Positions 24,961 to 39,479 of a stretch of 64,000 nt of DNA are shown here, in pieces; within the stretch, counting starts at the first letter, position 1, and every line of letters starts with the position of its first letter. Position numbers and translations under genes: made by a program. Where the stretch lies: NCBI GenBank assembly GCA_050084515.1, contig CM114275.1, forward strand, positions 26,970,001 to 27,034,000. The letters run 5' to 3'. The notes beneath the pieces were generated by a model. The model worked only from the letters and a program-made list of their open reading frames with translations. It did no database searches and was not told where the DNA came from. The stretch comes from Blasia pusilla (Eukaryota > Marchantiophyta > Marchantiopsida > Blasiales).

Positions 24961-26041
24961 CGGTGGATCTCCGCGCTAAGTTGTGTGGTAACTAAAGCTG
25001 ATGGAAACTAGAATTGAGAGATGGTAACTCAACGAAGAAAGAAGTCTTGACTTCTGGGTCGAGCCTTTTGGTAAGTCGGAACGGTAGTCCCATTAGATTA
25101 GAGACGCAGAAGACTCTGATCATGGCCCCAGGTAATCCTGGAGGTAGAGTTCGTCTCAAATAACCTGCATATTTTTATACTCCTCCTTCCCTCTCCAATC
25201 TTGAGAGGGGAGATTTAAAGCTCGATCCCTGTTGCTTGATGAATACATTGGAACCGATCGATAGAAAGAAAGAGGGAGAGACTCATCGGTTCTGACGACT
25301 ACACATCGAAAGCATCATGTTCCACATGGCGTCTTTGCTGTCCTCCGACTCCCCTTCATCGCCTCTTGCCGTATTTGGCATTGTTGGGGTGCGTCTCTCT
25401 ATGCGGCCTTTCGTTCTCCACTTTCTTTTATTACAATAGCAGAGATGCCGCTCAACAATACCATCACGAAATCTGAACGATCTCGAAGGAAAAATTCGCG
25501 CAGTGCTCCTCCTGTATTCTCCGAGGCAATGGGCGGGCTCACATTAGTTTCCGTGCCCAGAGAGTCGAGCTTCGGTTATGGCATCCCCTTCCACTCCTGT
25601 CGACTCTTGCGAAAAGTAGATTCCAGAGGGTAATTGGGATAGTGTCCGCAAGATAAATGGTTGCACCTACCTCCATAGTTCTCTTTGGGAGTTGACCTGG
25701 AGAAATTTCCAAGTCGCCAATACTGATGTAGCCCAAGCGCATGGACTTCATGTAGCCTAAGGACATGACTTATTTATTTATTTGTTTTACTTACCAATGA
25801 GGTTGTATCCTTATGCACTCCTGGAACTCTAGATTATGCTATACTCTCTTCAAGCTAGATCCGTGATAATCTCTCCCGAGTATGTGTTGATAAGGAGTTG
25901 GAGAAGTATAATTTATTTGAGTCTCCAGGTTTTTCTCCAGAAATTAGAATATTCAGCCGCCGCCTTATTCTGTCACTGAATAGTAAACGGGGCTTCGTGT
26001 CGCAGATATCACTGCTCTGTATCTGGATTCTGAGCTATGTC

Positions 26042-29000
26042 ATGGACTGGCTCCTCAAGCTGGAATCAAGCACGGGGTAAGTCAAAACATTAGCAAGCTG
26101 GTTCTTGGCTTAATGGTTAGGACTGACCTGTGTTTAAGGGCGTAATGACTATTGGACGTGTCGTCTTTCAGCGTTGGAGGAAGAACAATGCCACTAATGG
26201 AGGATCCTACTTCACTTGAGAAGGTATATCTGCACGTGAGTGCTCACGTGCATTCTAGCTTCCGGCATTCAGACATTGAAACACGCTTATAAGCTCTGAT
26301 CAATGGTTACTGAGAAATTCTCATTTGCTGTTGCACAGATACCGTTTCCGTCTGTTTTTGGACCTGCTGAAAAATATGCATCATTGATCATTCCTGCTTA
26401 CAATGAAGGGGCCAGGCTATCAAGTACCCTTGACGACACTTTAAGGTGATTACATGTGTTTTTGCTTCGCTTAATTAGTCTGGAACAGGAGTTTAAAATT
26501 GGCACCTAGTTCATGCCATATCTGATATTCCTTCGTTGGATTGGCTTTTTAAGTAAGTTTCTGATGTAATTGCAATAGCTGTTCCCCCATTTCTCTGCAT
26601 TGTGTGACATGTTATGGGTTGTTCAGGCTTCAGTGTTGTCTGTTAGAGTGATCTTTCTGACGTTCTGTTGACCTTCGGAACTTTGCCAGATACCTCCAAA
26701 ATCGGGCGAGTAAGGATAAGACCTTCACTTATGAGGTGAGTATTAGTCGATGAGGACTTCAATCCTTGCCAGGAAGTTAGAAAAATAGAAGAAAATTGAA
26801 GGCACACATAATGGAAGGATTGTTTCAGCAAATCACACTGTCAGGTTTAGGGTTTCAGAATATTGGTGACTCCACCAGATCATCCTAAATCTGTATGGTC
26901 AGGTCACCTGGTGTCTTTCCCCTAACCGACTTGTATTGCCACCCACTTTTGGGCTTCAGAATGTTGGTGACACTTCACCAGATCATCCTAAATAATCTGT
27001 AAGGCCACCTGGTGTCTTTCCCCAAACCGACTCATACTTGCCACCCAGTTGCAGTTATTTGCTCTTTTCCAAGAATATCATGAATTTTCAATGTGTATGA
27101 ATCGTTTTGTGTACGTTTGAGTTCTCCTTTGCTCTTTACAAGATTTTCTGATCTCTCTTGTGAATCGTAATGTTGGTGAAAGGTGCGACTCACAGCTTTT
27201 TTATTTGATTTTTTAATTTTTAACCTTTGGATCTCGTTAACCAGAACTTGTGGCTCAAAGATGGGAATAAGTGAATGCCAAGCTTTGGCTTCCTGTTTGA
27301 AGTAATTCAACAAGGTATCTTTGAATCCATTTATCCATCTAAGTGAGAAAAGAATTATTAATGAATGATCAATGATGTTCTTTATGTCACTATGTGCAGA
27401 TTATTATTGTTGATGATGGTAGCACAGACAACACTGTGAAGGTTGCATTTGATTATGTCAGAAAGTACAAGCTTGATGTGGTAAGAGTCATTAAGCAGGG
27501 AGTGAATCAGGGGAAAGGGGCCGCAGTGAGGAAGGTAATGATCTTGCTCTCCCACCTGCCCGTCTTTTTTCTATGAGCGCAGTCCTCTAGTCTGCCCTAG
27601 TTAACTTTTTAGGACTAAACCTCAGAACTCCAAGGAAATTTTTAGTTTCCTGAATGCAATTTTAGGGGGCTACTTTGCCTACCTACATTTAGAATTATAG
27701 TACTTTGTAGGTCCTGATGGATTATGCTTTCTGGTCACAGGGAATGCTTTGTTCACGAGGTCAGATCCTCTTGATGCTAGATGCTGATGGAGCAACAAAG
27801 ATCACAGAGCTTGGAAAACTTGAGAGCGAGGTGGGTCTTGAAAATTTTCATACTGGAGCTTCTTTCCTCCACAGGAAAGCTTTAGGGTCTTCCTCACAGA
27901 TTGAAATATAATTGTTTTGTTGCAGCAACAATCTTTTGTGTAATTGGTGTTCAATTAACAGTTAATGAGGAAATGATTCTGTGATTTGTAGATAAAGTCT
28001 GCTGCAGACAAAATACGAGCTTCTAGGAGTTCTAGGACCCCAACAATGCAACAAACGTCCCTGCAAATAGGGGATGTGCCTCTTGCAGCATTTGGTTCAC
28101 GTGCACATCTAGAGAAACGAGCACTTGCCAAGGTATTGTATAAAGAGCAGTCATCAGTTGCGATGTAGTTTGTGTTCTCCATGTCCCTCTGTTCGGTTAG
28201 ACTTGAAGGTCAATGAAATTCTTGATGTGGTATAGGAATATGCCTGTTTTGCCTTAACTGGATTCTGATGTGGTGCAGCGTAAATGGTATCGTAATGTGC
28301 TGATGAAGGGCTTTCATCTTTGTGTTCTGGTGGTTGCTGGACCTGGAATCCGAGATACACAGGTACCCATAAATGCTGCTGCATAGCTCAGGCCCACATG
28401 TCTTGTAGGTTTCATGTCCATGCTTCTAGCAGTGTTTGGTAGTTCTGTTTGTGCTGTGCAAAGGCATTCCTCTGTGTGGTCTTTTTGGCATTAACACTCT
28501 TTTTTTCAGGTTGTGATGCCTATTTTTTAATTCCAACTTTCTGTATCAACATTGATAGAGATTTGTTGTCTAAATTAGGGACCATTATGCTCGTAAAGCT
28601 TCTATATGTTCCTGTAAGATTTTGAAAATTGCAGTTCCAACAGCTTTTCAACTTGTGACGTCAAGCCTGGTTTGATTGTAGTGTGGATTCAAAATGTTCA
28701 CTCGTTCAGCGGCCCGACAGCTCTTCATAAATATGCGTTTGAAAAGGTGAAATAACACATGCACTATCACCCATCAGACATCACTCCTGGTTTTCTTGTT
28801 GTGTGGAGGGTAGATGTTTAGCCTTCAAATCTCTTATTTCCTCCATTGTGCTACAGCAGAGATGGCTATTCTCTCTCTAATTTCTGTGGACGGAGCTTCT
28901 TAGTGAGTACTGTACTGTGGGTAATATTCATAGTTTGGTTTTTGGCAAAAGCTGAAATACTTAAGCTTAAGTGTGTGTGTCCATGTCTTGTGAGCTCTGC

Positions 29001-29362
29001 GTTTTGTTGTCAAATTCTTGGGGGCCTTGAAACTCAAAGATACAGGGTACAGGAAATTGAATCTCAAATTCAGGAAGTTGAGTTGAGCAGGGGCGATTAA
29101 AGACATTATGCGATTGAGGGAGGCTAACTATGCCACAAAAATTAATCTAGTTCTTTTTGTCCATGGGCACAGGTGGTGTTTTGATGTGGAGTTGGTGTAT
29201 CTCTGCAAAAGATTGGGCTTTCCCATTCAGGAGGTTTCAGTAGTTTGGACAGAAATACCTGGATCTAAGGTCAGCTTGCTGAGTATTGTACACATGCTGT
29301 TTGAGTTGGTACTCATCCGACTGGGCTATGGCTTGCAAATTTGGAGGATTCACAAGGAGTAG
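26042..29362 (+). CDS. ALG5: Dolichyl-phosphate beta-glucosyltransferase (ALG5 type), 5' end unresolved
   Basis: Makes dolichyl-phosphate glucose from UDP-glucose at the ER membrane, for N-glycan assembly. Certain exons: 26172-26223, 26339-26445, 26690-26735, 27400-27534, 27741-27830, 27992-28132, 28279-28362, 28682-28746, 29173-29362 (TAG stop). All are GT-AG with matching phases. Landmarks: EDPTSLEK, EKYASLIIPAYNEG, IIIVDDGSTDNT (GT-A nucleotide site), NQGKGAAVRKGML, LMLDADGAT (DxD metal motif), AAFGSRAHLE, KGFHLCVL, CGFKMFTRSAA, WCFDVELVYL and a C-terminal WTEIPGSK-V-SLLSIVHM. A phase-compatible upstream exon ends at 26076 (donor GTAAGT), with an ATG at 26042 giving 314 residues. A longer exon starting near 26006 would add ISLLCIWILSYVMDWLL, a plausible membrane anchor, so the true start may lie further upstream. 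Core identification is firm. Confidence 0.9.
26850..27048. repeat. Tandem repeat of about 100 bp inside an ALG5 intron
   Basis: Two adjacent copies (26850-26950 and 26951-27048) share 'ttggtgac', 'caccagatcatcctaaat', 'cacctggtgtctttcccc' and 'ccgact' in the same order, with scattered differences. The unit contains the short palindrome 'caccagatcatcc...cacctggtg'. It lies in the 664-bp intron between 26735 and 27400 and leaves the splice sites untouched. Confidence 0.85.
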
Positions 29363-32300
29363 CTCAAGGTTGATCACAAGTACTCCTTGCATGGAGCAGT
29401 GATGCGCATGGATCCTGGGATTCTCAATGAATTCAGCATCATGTGGGACTGGTTTGGTGCTCAGCTCTCATCTCTGCAAATCTATCTCTTCCCAGTGGAA
29501 GATGCCCAGTATACAAAGGAATCTTGATTCATTTAGGGTTTCAACAGAAACAAAGAAAAGGAACAGTCTGGAGGAATTCCTCTGGGCTCCTAGCCCTGAG
29601 CCTTTCTGCTATTGTGCTATTCCATCAAGTTGGATGTATACCACAATATTGTTTGAAGATGTGGTCCAGCTCTACGTGCACAGGCTCTGCTGCTGGTAAG
29701 ATGCAGAGGATATGAAATGCATCCCTCTCTTCAGGATGGGAATGGTTTGTCCTTTTGTCAGATAATAGTGCTAAGGCATATTCTCTTACCCTGATTGTGA
29801 GCTCCAATTGCAATTGAGCTTGCTTGCTTGTAGAAGTGGCTGGAAGATTATGGGGGCCATCTTTTGCAGAAAAACCCTATCTCATCTTGATGTATTCCGC
29901 AAGCCCCTTTTTCTTGGGCTCACTTCTACTGTCAGGGTAGGACCACACTGGATCCCTTGCAAGTTGTTAGGCTGTAGAAGGTTTAATTGTTGGCATGGCC
30001 TTCAAGAATCTTGTAGACAAAAACCCCATGTGAGAGTGAGCGTAGTGACGAGTCTGTTATGAGGGTTCTATAGTATTTACAAGTGTTGGTTCAGCCAATA
30101 AGCTATCCTGAGCTTTACCAACTTTGTGGTATATAGGAGATCCTTGCTGCCATCTCATCAGCAGAAAATTGATGGGATTCTACCTGGAATGGGGACCAAT
30201 GATGCTTATGCCGCAGATCACCTTCATCTTGAACACCAATATATAGTGAGGTAATGTGACATTAAAGGATTGTTACCGCAAGGGTGGCAAGCAGACAGAG
30301 TACGGACTGGTTGTAAAATACAATGGTTGCTGATTCCGCAAGAGGGAAATTCTCTCCCCCCTTGGCTTAAGAAGACAGCTCAAAATATGGTAGCTTTTGA
30401 CCCATGTCTTCTTAAGCCAGAGGTTGTTACTCATGTGAAATGGGGAAGGTAGAGTTGGCCATCTACAGAGTATGCCAACCACTTTCTAGGTAGAACGTGT
30501 ACTAAAGGTCATCGCTAGTGGAGATAACACCCTACTGCCAGGGAACCAATTGAAACGTCTGAGGTTGGTATGGAGAGGACATGCGAACTGCATAAGTAGT
30601 CACTACAGAAGACTCTTTACCTTACTCCTGCATTTGCCTCTGAAGCGTACACTTGGTACCCGAAATTAGTGGCAGTGAGCTGGCGGTTTAGTTCCACATG
30701 CTTTATCAAATGTGTGATCCGTATTGGCATGGGCGTTCTCCCACAAATCATCCAATTTTCCGTATGTTGAAAGAGGTCTGCAGAGTGTGTACATTTGAAA
30801 AGAAAAAAGTCGGACATGCTTGAGGTGTAACACCTTACCCGTGAAAGTTTCCGAGTGCAAAATGATTGAGATGGTAAGAAATTTTAGGAACAACCTTACT
30901 AAGAACTCTTAACATCAACTTATTCTGCTTTGTTATGGAATTTCTCCTTCCTGAACGATACTAAACAATGGAGTGAACTGGAGTAAAGAGATAAATTGGG
31001 AACCTACTACACTAGTTACGACGGATGTGCAGTCCCGATGCCAACCTTGAATGCTAAGTACCTACAAGCAATGTATTAAACATTTACTTTGTGTGATAGG
31101 CATTGGTGCCACCATACAAAATTAAAAAAAAATAAACAATCGACCTGGCACCATTTGAGTAACATACATTTTTTGTTTCCAAGTTGTTTACATTTGAACA
31201 ACGCATATCAAACAATAGCTTAAATTAGAGTATTAGTCCTTTTTTTAATTAATTTATGACAACGATCGATTAATGTAAATAGTCGTTCTCATCCATTTTC
31301 AAGACGAAGTTTAGATTTTTACAGGTACGGCTTTAACAATTCTTCCTCTTAAGTGTATAAGTTCCACCATGGGACATACATATTTTCTGTTGAGGTTGAG
31401 TGCATCCATCTAGGATTGTAACCTATGTGGTGGCACATCCGGTTTTAAAACATCCCGAAACTTTCCGGCCTATCTACTGAGTGATGTCCTCTCCAAATCC
31501 ACACCCCGATCATTTTTTATAACGCTAGTTTAAAAGTTGTGTCTGGTCCCCACATGACTATCAGGTATCACAACGTCAATTTCGCAATCAAAGGTCGTGG
31601 CAAAATGTTGCAAGACAAAATGGGCCACCTCAAGAGATATCTAGTTGGGCTCATGGCCATTCATTGTAACCCGTCAGCATAGGATGACCCTCCTCTTGCT
31701 TAAGAGATTAATTTTCCAATTTAGATTTTTATTTTAAAAATTACAAATCTCATATGTGCTTTATTGGCTGCTTCGAGCTTTATTCTTATGTGGCAGCTCA
31801 TAGCCTCCTCATTAGAATGTACAATTGAATGATAGAGTGTGCCGTGTAGGGACATTTTTCCTCCTTATATGGATGATTCCTTGCTGTTCAGCCACGTCCA
31901 CTACCTTTCAGTATAAGGAAGCTTGCAACATTATATCATGTTATTTTTGGAATGTGGAACACAATGCAACAAGACTACTACAACCATAGTAAGAGAATGA
32001 AGCTTTTATGAGTTATCTAACCATATGCATGAAAAGTCAACTAGAGGAGGATTATGATCTTAATCGGCAAGAGGTAGAACTTATCAAAGCTTGGAGTCCT
32101 CAGATCAATCATCAAACTCTAATCAGTCGGGATGGATTTTTGAGGGAAACTTAAAGTTCAAGAATGTGGAGTGGATGATTCTTGGCTCTCGATTTGACTA
32201 CTGCCAAATCAAGAATTTGTTCCAACGAGAATATGTGTTATCCGTAAGTTGTAGGGAGATGTTTTCTGGGATGGAATTGGAGTGGCTTGTGTTACGTTCT

Positions 32301-33860
32301 TATGAGACCCATCCAATTTTCCCTTTTCTGTTGGGAATCTAGGATGTTTGTCTAGAAGAAGAGGCCTTCACAAGCCATGATACCACGTGCCTAGTTATAT
32401 GTATAACTACAAGGTGTCTTGTGCGGATAGCTTATCGTACTTTTGAGTTTAATCAGTGTCACAATACTAATTCAATTTGTGACATATTTTTCACATTTAT
32501 TGAAGTTTGCACCAAATTAATTATTGTAGTAAGTCTTAAAATCAACACGTCTACAATCAATAGATATCTATGTATAACAAGTTTGAATTTCCCCTTGGGT
32601 AACCTCTTGCTTCTCCATGGATTGCTCAATTTCATCCATGGTTTTAGATTCTCAAAAATACAATGAGAAATGGTAGCAAGTGTTTTCTTAGAAATGCAAC
32701 ACTCAAAACTTAGTCAAGCCTTAAGCCTTATTTTTGTTGAGCGATGTATCATGTTACCAATCATTGATACTAAATTCTCCAAAAGTTTCCCATCTAGAAA
32801 TAAGAATAAGAAATATCATGACTACATGGTGATAAGTGAGATAACATCAAGGTTTAGAAATTTCCTTTCTAGTGCTTATTTTAAGCATTGGTTGTGAGCC
32901 ACTACCTTAGAGGTAACATGTGTACACCTTACCCTTCACTTTTGTGTTGGATGATACATTCTTGTGTGCCACACATGATTTGGTTACACTTGAGCCTACC
33001 AAAATGAAGGAAGGTGCAAGGTTGCACATGGAAAAATTCTTTGTCTGCAGACTTATGTCTCTCCTACAAAGGACATGTTTGCGTGAACCCGAATTCCCAC
33101 GACCCGCAATGTAGACCCAGGTTCAACCAACCCACACCTAGTCTTGCGACCTGTTGCCAATTCTCGCCGCAAGGGAGCATGTGTGGGCCTTGATCATGCC
33201 CTTTGCAGGCCTTGCATTGGCCTACCGCGGGCAAGGCGGGCTCAATGCGGGCCTCCACGGGCTTAGTGCGGGCCTAAAAGCCCTTGTAGCCCACACACTG
33301 CACAATCCTTGCTTGAACCTGTTCCTACATCTTCAGCCGACACATGCAATCAGGATGCCAAAACAACACGGACTAGGGACCCGTTGGGCATGTCCGTTCC
33401 ATGGACGGACAAGTCTGTTTCCGTGCAATCTTGGGAATGTGAAATTAGAAGGATTTGCACCTTATGAGAGGCTTTCCCTTGCTTACCATGCATTTATTCT
33501 CTTATTAGAGAATTAGATATAGAGGTAGTCCAAGGAGACTACAAAGTATACTCCATGTTGATAGTGACCTATTATTGGAAATCATAACCTATGCACACAT
33601 GTTACCATGGGGTGCTAGAGGGCGGAGGGGGGTATACCCTTGAGGAGGCTTATTTCGAGCTCCTATTTAAATATCATATCCTGAGTGGGATCCCGAATAT
33701 ATTATAACAAGGCTATGCTAGTGTATTTAGCTTGGAGTCTCTTGAGTTAAGAGTGGATTCTGGAGTGGCCCCAAGTGGGCTAGGATTGCTATTGAGATAA
33801 CACATTTGTATATCTTTGTGGTGTTTTTGACTTATATATCTTTGTTGAAAGCACAAGGTA
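29363..33860. other. Gene-free region after ALG5
   Basis: The first few hundred bases should contain the ALG5 3' untranslated region. Beyond that I find no coding region with recognisable motifs: the frames present are short and isolated. Around 33160-33300 there is a GC-rich block with repeated GGGC and GCCC words and imperfect inverted repeats, of unknown nature. No RNA gene was seen. Confidence 0.4.
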
Positions 33861-33869
33861 TATGTATAT

Positions 33870-34075
33870 TGTCCATCCAAGGACCATCCATGTTGAACCC
33901 CTTGGTGGAGTTCTTTCAACACTTGGGGAGGAACTACAAGGGAATGAGGATAGACAAGTTGAAGCCAATTTATGAGTTTTCAAAAGAAAGTGGGGGAGAG
34001 TCTTTGAAAAGTGAATGTGCATCTTTAAGGGTTGATCACAAGAAGTTCGGGTTTGATAGATGGGTAGACCGTTGA
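33870..34075 (+). pseudogene. Ty3/gypsy gag relic related to the DNMT element
   Basis: The plus-strand frame reads NPLVEFFQHLGRNYKGMR, IDKLKPIYEFSKE, then GESLKSECASLR. The main element's gag has NPMVEFFDEFRASY-GVR, TEKLWSIHDFKRR, then GESLREAYTRLR in the same spacing (about 38045-38175). This is therefore a second, more diverged gag of the same or a sister family. Following sequence to about 36600 may be more of the same decayed element, but frames are too broken to assign. Confidence 0.6.
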
Positions 34076-35028
34076 GTTTTGGTACACTATGATAGAATGC
34101 AAGCTAAGGAGAGTACTTGAATTGTGATGCGACTCTCTTGTATTACATATGGGTTCAATGACTTTTAAGTATGTGTTTTGTTGGTGGAGCGTATTGAGAT
34201 CAATGTACTTGAGGAGAGTATGTTAATGATGGGAGCTTCGTCCTTCACGGAGGTGACACACGCAAGAATGTCCTCACATGTGCTACAATGCACTTCTCAA
34301 GATAGAGTTATGGTTCCTAGAGCTACAAGAAGATCAATATCATCAATAAGGACCATGAGTGTTATAGTCTTACACTATGTAATAAGCACCAAGTCTAACT
34401 TGTTGGATGTGCGGTGCATCACATCAACAACAAGATTGTCGATAGCAAGTGGAGAATAGGTGGCACACCATCATAGACTTGAGGTAGTTTAGAAGAGGCC
34501 GCCATAGTCTTAGTGTGATCATTTCCAAAGATATGGTCAAATACTTCATAGATCCATTGAGCTCCATCCAAGCTAAGCCTAGATGGAGGTTGAGGACCTT
34601 GATGTGGGAGAGGTCAAGGTGTGAGAGATTGATGACATGGGGGAGGTATAAATATGGCTCCGCTATGTGCCAAAGTGGATAGAGGACTAAGATCTAAGCT
34701 AGCTATTGCAAGGATTGCCACGTTAGAGCATCTCAAGATAATGAAGTCACATATTAGTTGCAAATTTGTGACTATGTTGGACGTACTTGAAAATTTTCAT
34801 GAGGTTGACTTGCAGCTAGTTGCAAGTGTTGTGCGATTATGTTGCAAGTGTACTAAATGAAACTTCAAAGCTAGGGTGTCGTTGCAAAGTGCAGAGTAGA
34901 GTAGAGTGGATTTTTAGTCCACGGGAAGCTAATCTGGCTTATGGTACCCCTTCCACATATGTGAAATTGACATCGCATCCGACATGGCACCTTCACATCT
35001 AGATTTGGGGTTCTCACTCATGAGATTT
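34076..35028. other. Decayed retroelement-like DNA
   Basis: No intact gene. Short plus-strand frames (for example 34178-34459 and 34654-34860) follow the gag relic directly and may be its continuation, but they show no motif that I can name. Confidence 0.3.
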
Positions 35029-36734
<1,706 letters not shown>

Positions 36735-37281
36735 TGTCACGTCCTCTAGGATAGATCGATGAGATCTAGTAGAGCGTAATCAAGAGTAGTGGAGGACAAA
36801 CCTAGGAGGTCGAGGATGACCTGCTGAGGCCCCGGGAAACCTGAGAGAGCAGGTTTCCCCTTCGTTTTGGCTCATTTGGAGCCATATTGAGGGACTTACT
36901 ATTTTAGATAAGTACCATTTTGAATATATGATCAACTTTCTATTTTTGGTAAGTGGCCCTTGACCCTAAACCCTAAACCTCCTACATCAGGTCAAGAGCC
37001 AAGGAGGTGACTCGGGAGAATAGGTTACCATGGAGAGAGCTTGGGAGAGGGGAGGGGTATATCTCCCAAAGAGAGAGAGCTTGAGAGCTCATTCTCTATT
37101 CTCAAGCTCTCTCTCTATTGAACCTCTTGGCATGAGGCGGCGGAGCTATGGTCCCTTGCCTTGTGAGTGTAACCCAAGCCTCTCATTAGGAGAGTGGGTT
37201 TGGTTTGACATGAGAGAGAGTGCACACCTTTGAGAGCTATGGTGTGAGATTGTGTAGAGAGAGATTGGATCTTACTTTACA
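36735..37281 (+). repeat. 5' LTR of the DNMT gypsy element
   Basis: Starts TGTCACGTCC and ends TTACTTTACA, giving TG...CA ends and 547 bp. It aligns with the 3' LTR at 45047-45564 over its whole length. Compared with that LTR it carries extra short segments, notably a (CCCTAAA)2-like insert at about 36964-36978 and an added 'attctcaagctctct' near 37097. A primer-binding site is not obvious: the sequence after the LTR is 'aagagaaact' and then the inverted duplication. Confidence 0.9.
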
Positions 37282-37289
37282 AAGAGAAA

Positions 37290-37862
37290 CTGTGGGAAAA
37301 CTCATGGTAATCGTCCATGGGTGCCCGCTCTAAATGCTGGAACATACCGTTCCATGTTGTAAACGGGTTGAATTCTCTAGAATTCTTGGCCCGCTGGGAG
37401 TCACACCAACTCCTAACGAAATCATGCAACTCAATGGTACCTACTGCACTTGAAAACCTACGTGGTCCTCTACCCCAGTCGTCCATCTCGTACGCCCAAC
37501 TAGTAGGACCACTCACAATGTGTGGCGATGTGCTCACAAACTCCTCTACACCCTCCCCCTCGACCTTCTTCTATATCATCGTCAGACGAGGGGGAGGGTG
37601 TAGAGGAGTTTGTGAACACATCGCCACACATTGTGAGTGGTCCTACCGATTGGGCGTCACGAGATGGACCCACCGGGGTAGAGGACGAGGTTTTCAGGTG
37701 AGGGGTACGATTGAGTTGCACAATTTAAATAGCGAGTTTAGGAGTTGGTGCGACTCCCAACGGTCAGAACTCAGAGATTTCAACCCGTTTCAAAGATAGA
37801 ACGGTATGTTCCAAAGATTTAGAGCGGCACCCATGGACGATTACCATGAGTTTTCCCACAGA
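37290..37862. repeat. Long inverted repeat (273 and 276 bp arms, 24-bp loop) made from the start of gag
   Basis: The left arm (37290-37562) is the reverse complement of the right arm (37587-37862), with scattered mismatches and small indels. The outer ends 'ctgtgggaaaactcatgg' and 'ccatgagttttcccacag' match perfectly, as do the inner 'caaactcctctacaccctcc' blocks. The right arm is in the sense orientation and runs into gag (PMDDYHEFSH), so the left arm is an inverted copy. Transcription from the 5' LTR would give a strong hairpin. Confidence 0.92.
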
Positions 37863-39118
37863 TATGCCCAGGAGATTGAGGCATGGCGACTCTACTATGA
37901 CCCACACTATGTGTCATGGACGGAGCCGTTCCAGATGAGCAGGAGGAGTTAGGAGAGGCTACTTCCTCTTCCACTAATGACGTTTTAGGAGGGGTCACTC
38001 GCACGGGAGCAGTTGCACCATCTAGTCGGGTTCGTCCCAGGTTCAACCCTATGGTTGAGTTCTTTGATGAGTTTAGGGCGAGCTACTAGGGGGTACGGAC
38101 GGAGAAGTTGTGGAGCATCCACGACTTCAAGAGGCGCCGGGGTGAGAGTTTACGTGAGGCTTACACTCGCTTGCGTCGGTTGATCAACGTCACTCGAGGG
38201 GTGACATAGGCTCAAGCTATCCAGTCATGGTACGCGATGCTTGACCAGACCCCGCGGCCACGGGTGCGGGAGGGGGTGCTTCTTATGAACACCTCCCCTA
38301 CGTTGAGAGATGTTTTTAGGACCGCAAAGAACATTGAGCGCAATATGGCGGAGGAGAGCGTAGCCACCATGGGTTTTGGGCGAGAGCATTCGCGATTGGC
38401 TGCACCACCTGTGCAGCAACGTGGACTCCGAGATAAGTCAACTGTGGCACCACAAGCTCAGGGAGGATACCGAGAGCCCGTGGCACAGAGACCTGCGCCT
38501 TCAAATGCGGCTTAACAACAGCCGTCTACTATTACTTGTTGGTCATGTGGTGGAGCCCATCATCAGCGCCATTGCACTCGTCAGGGTCATGGACGTGTGC
38601 CTCAACATGGAGGAGGAGATGGTGCTGCACCAGGAGGTTATCAGTGTGACTACTCTCAGAGGTATGGTCATACACGCGCCAGGTGTTTCAGTTTACATCC
38701 TGAGTTACGTCCGGACCGAGGGCCAGAGAGGGCACCAGAGCGGGTAGCCGGTCCGGGTGGGCCTAGCGATCGTGCACCAGGTGCTTCCGTTGGGGGACGA
38801 GGAGCTAGAGTTGCCCGACAGGGTGGTGGAACTGCCCGTGGAGGAGGTAGAGTACCACCACCTAGACGCACCGAGGGAGACGCCGGACGTGAGGCTGGGA
38901 TGGTCGCTTTCGATCTGGCGACTACTGAGGAGCAGATTGCCGCTACGGCATTGAGGTTACCCAATGCCGGACCCGTGGCATCGACATCATATGGAGCTGC
39001 CAGAGATCTGGAGGATCCTGGTTGGATGTGCGGGGTTGCCCAGATGGAGGCCGCCGTAGTTGTGACGCATGGAGCAGTCGCAGAGTTGGATCCACAGCGA
39101 GGGGAAGCCAGAAAATAG
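37587..39118 (+). pseudogene. Gag with two zinc knuckles (defective)
   Basis: Structural protein that would package element RNA. Readable segments: DDYHEFSHRYAQEIEAWRLYYDP (about 37833-37901), NPMVEFFDEFRASY and GESLREAYTRLRRLINVTRG (about 38045-38203), NIERNMAEESV (about 38331), then the knuckle CWSCGGAHHQRHC (about 38538-38576) and a second one, CDYSQRYGHTRARC (about 38646-38687), in which the second Cys of the CX2CX4HX4C pattern is Ser. A basic Gly/Arg/Pro-rich stretch follows (38700-38860). Stops occur at 38088, 38207 and 38513, and there are frameshifts, so no full protein can be made. The frame 38597-39118 is the longest surviving part. Confidence 0.8.
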
Positions 39119-39479
39119 ATTAGGCTTCCTCAGTCTTTCACGTTGTCCGAAGTGATGAGGACTCCATCGATGGGTCCTCATCAAAGTTCCTTGAGAGTTG
39201 GTGATGTTGTTGGTATGCAGGCACGGAGGGCGATGGGAGAAGTGAGTGCGACGACTCCTATTGTTGATGCTCAGGAGGGGCATGTGTTGAGCACGTTGTT
39301 GGGGGCAGCCACTGTTGTGTATCGCGCTCCTTTATTTTTTGCCTCCGATGTTATGACGTTGGGGGGGACGCCCGCCGAGGCTTTTTCGGCTGGCCGCTTC
39401 GCTATATGAGCGCATTGTTGGAGTTCTTGCATCACTTTCAGAGGTGATTGCAGAGGAGGTGATGGACCTACCCTAGGAG

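Noticed and set aside
38668-38964. A 98-codon minus-strand frame rich in Pro/Ala/Ser
   Set aside because: Antisense shadow of the Gly/Arg-rich C-terminal part of gag.
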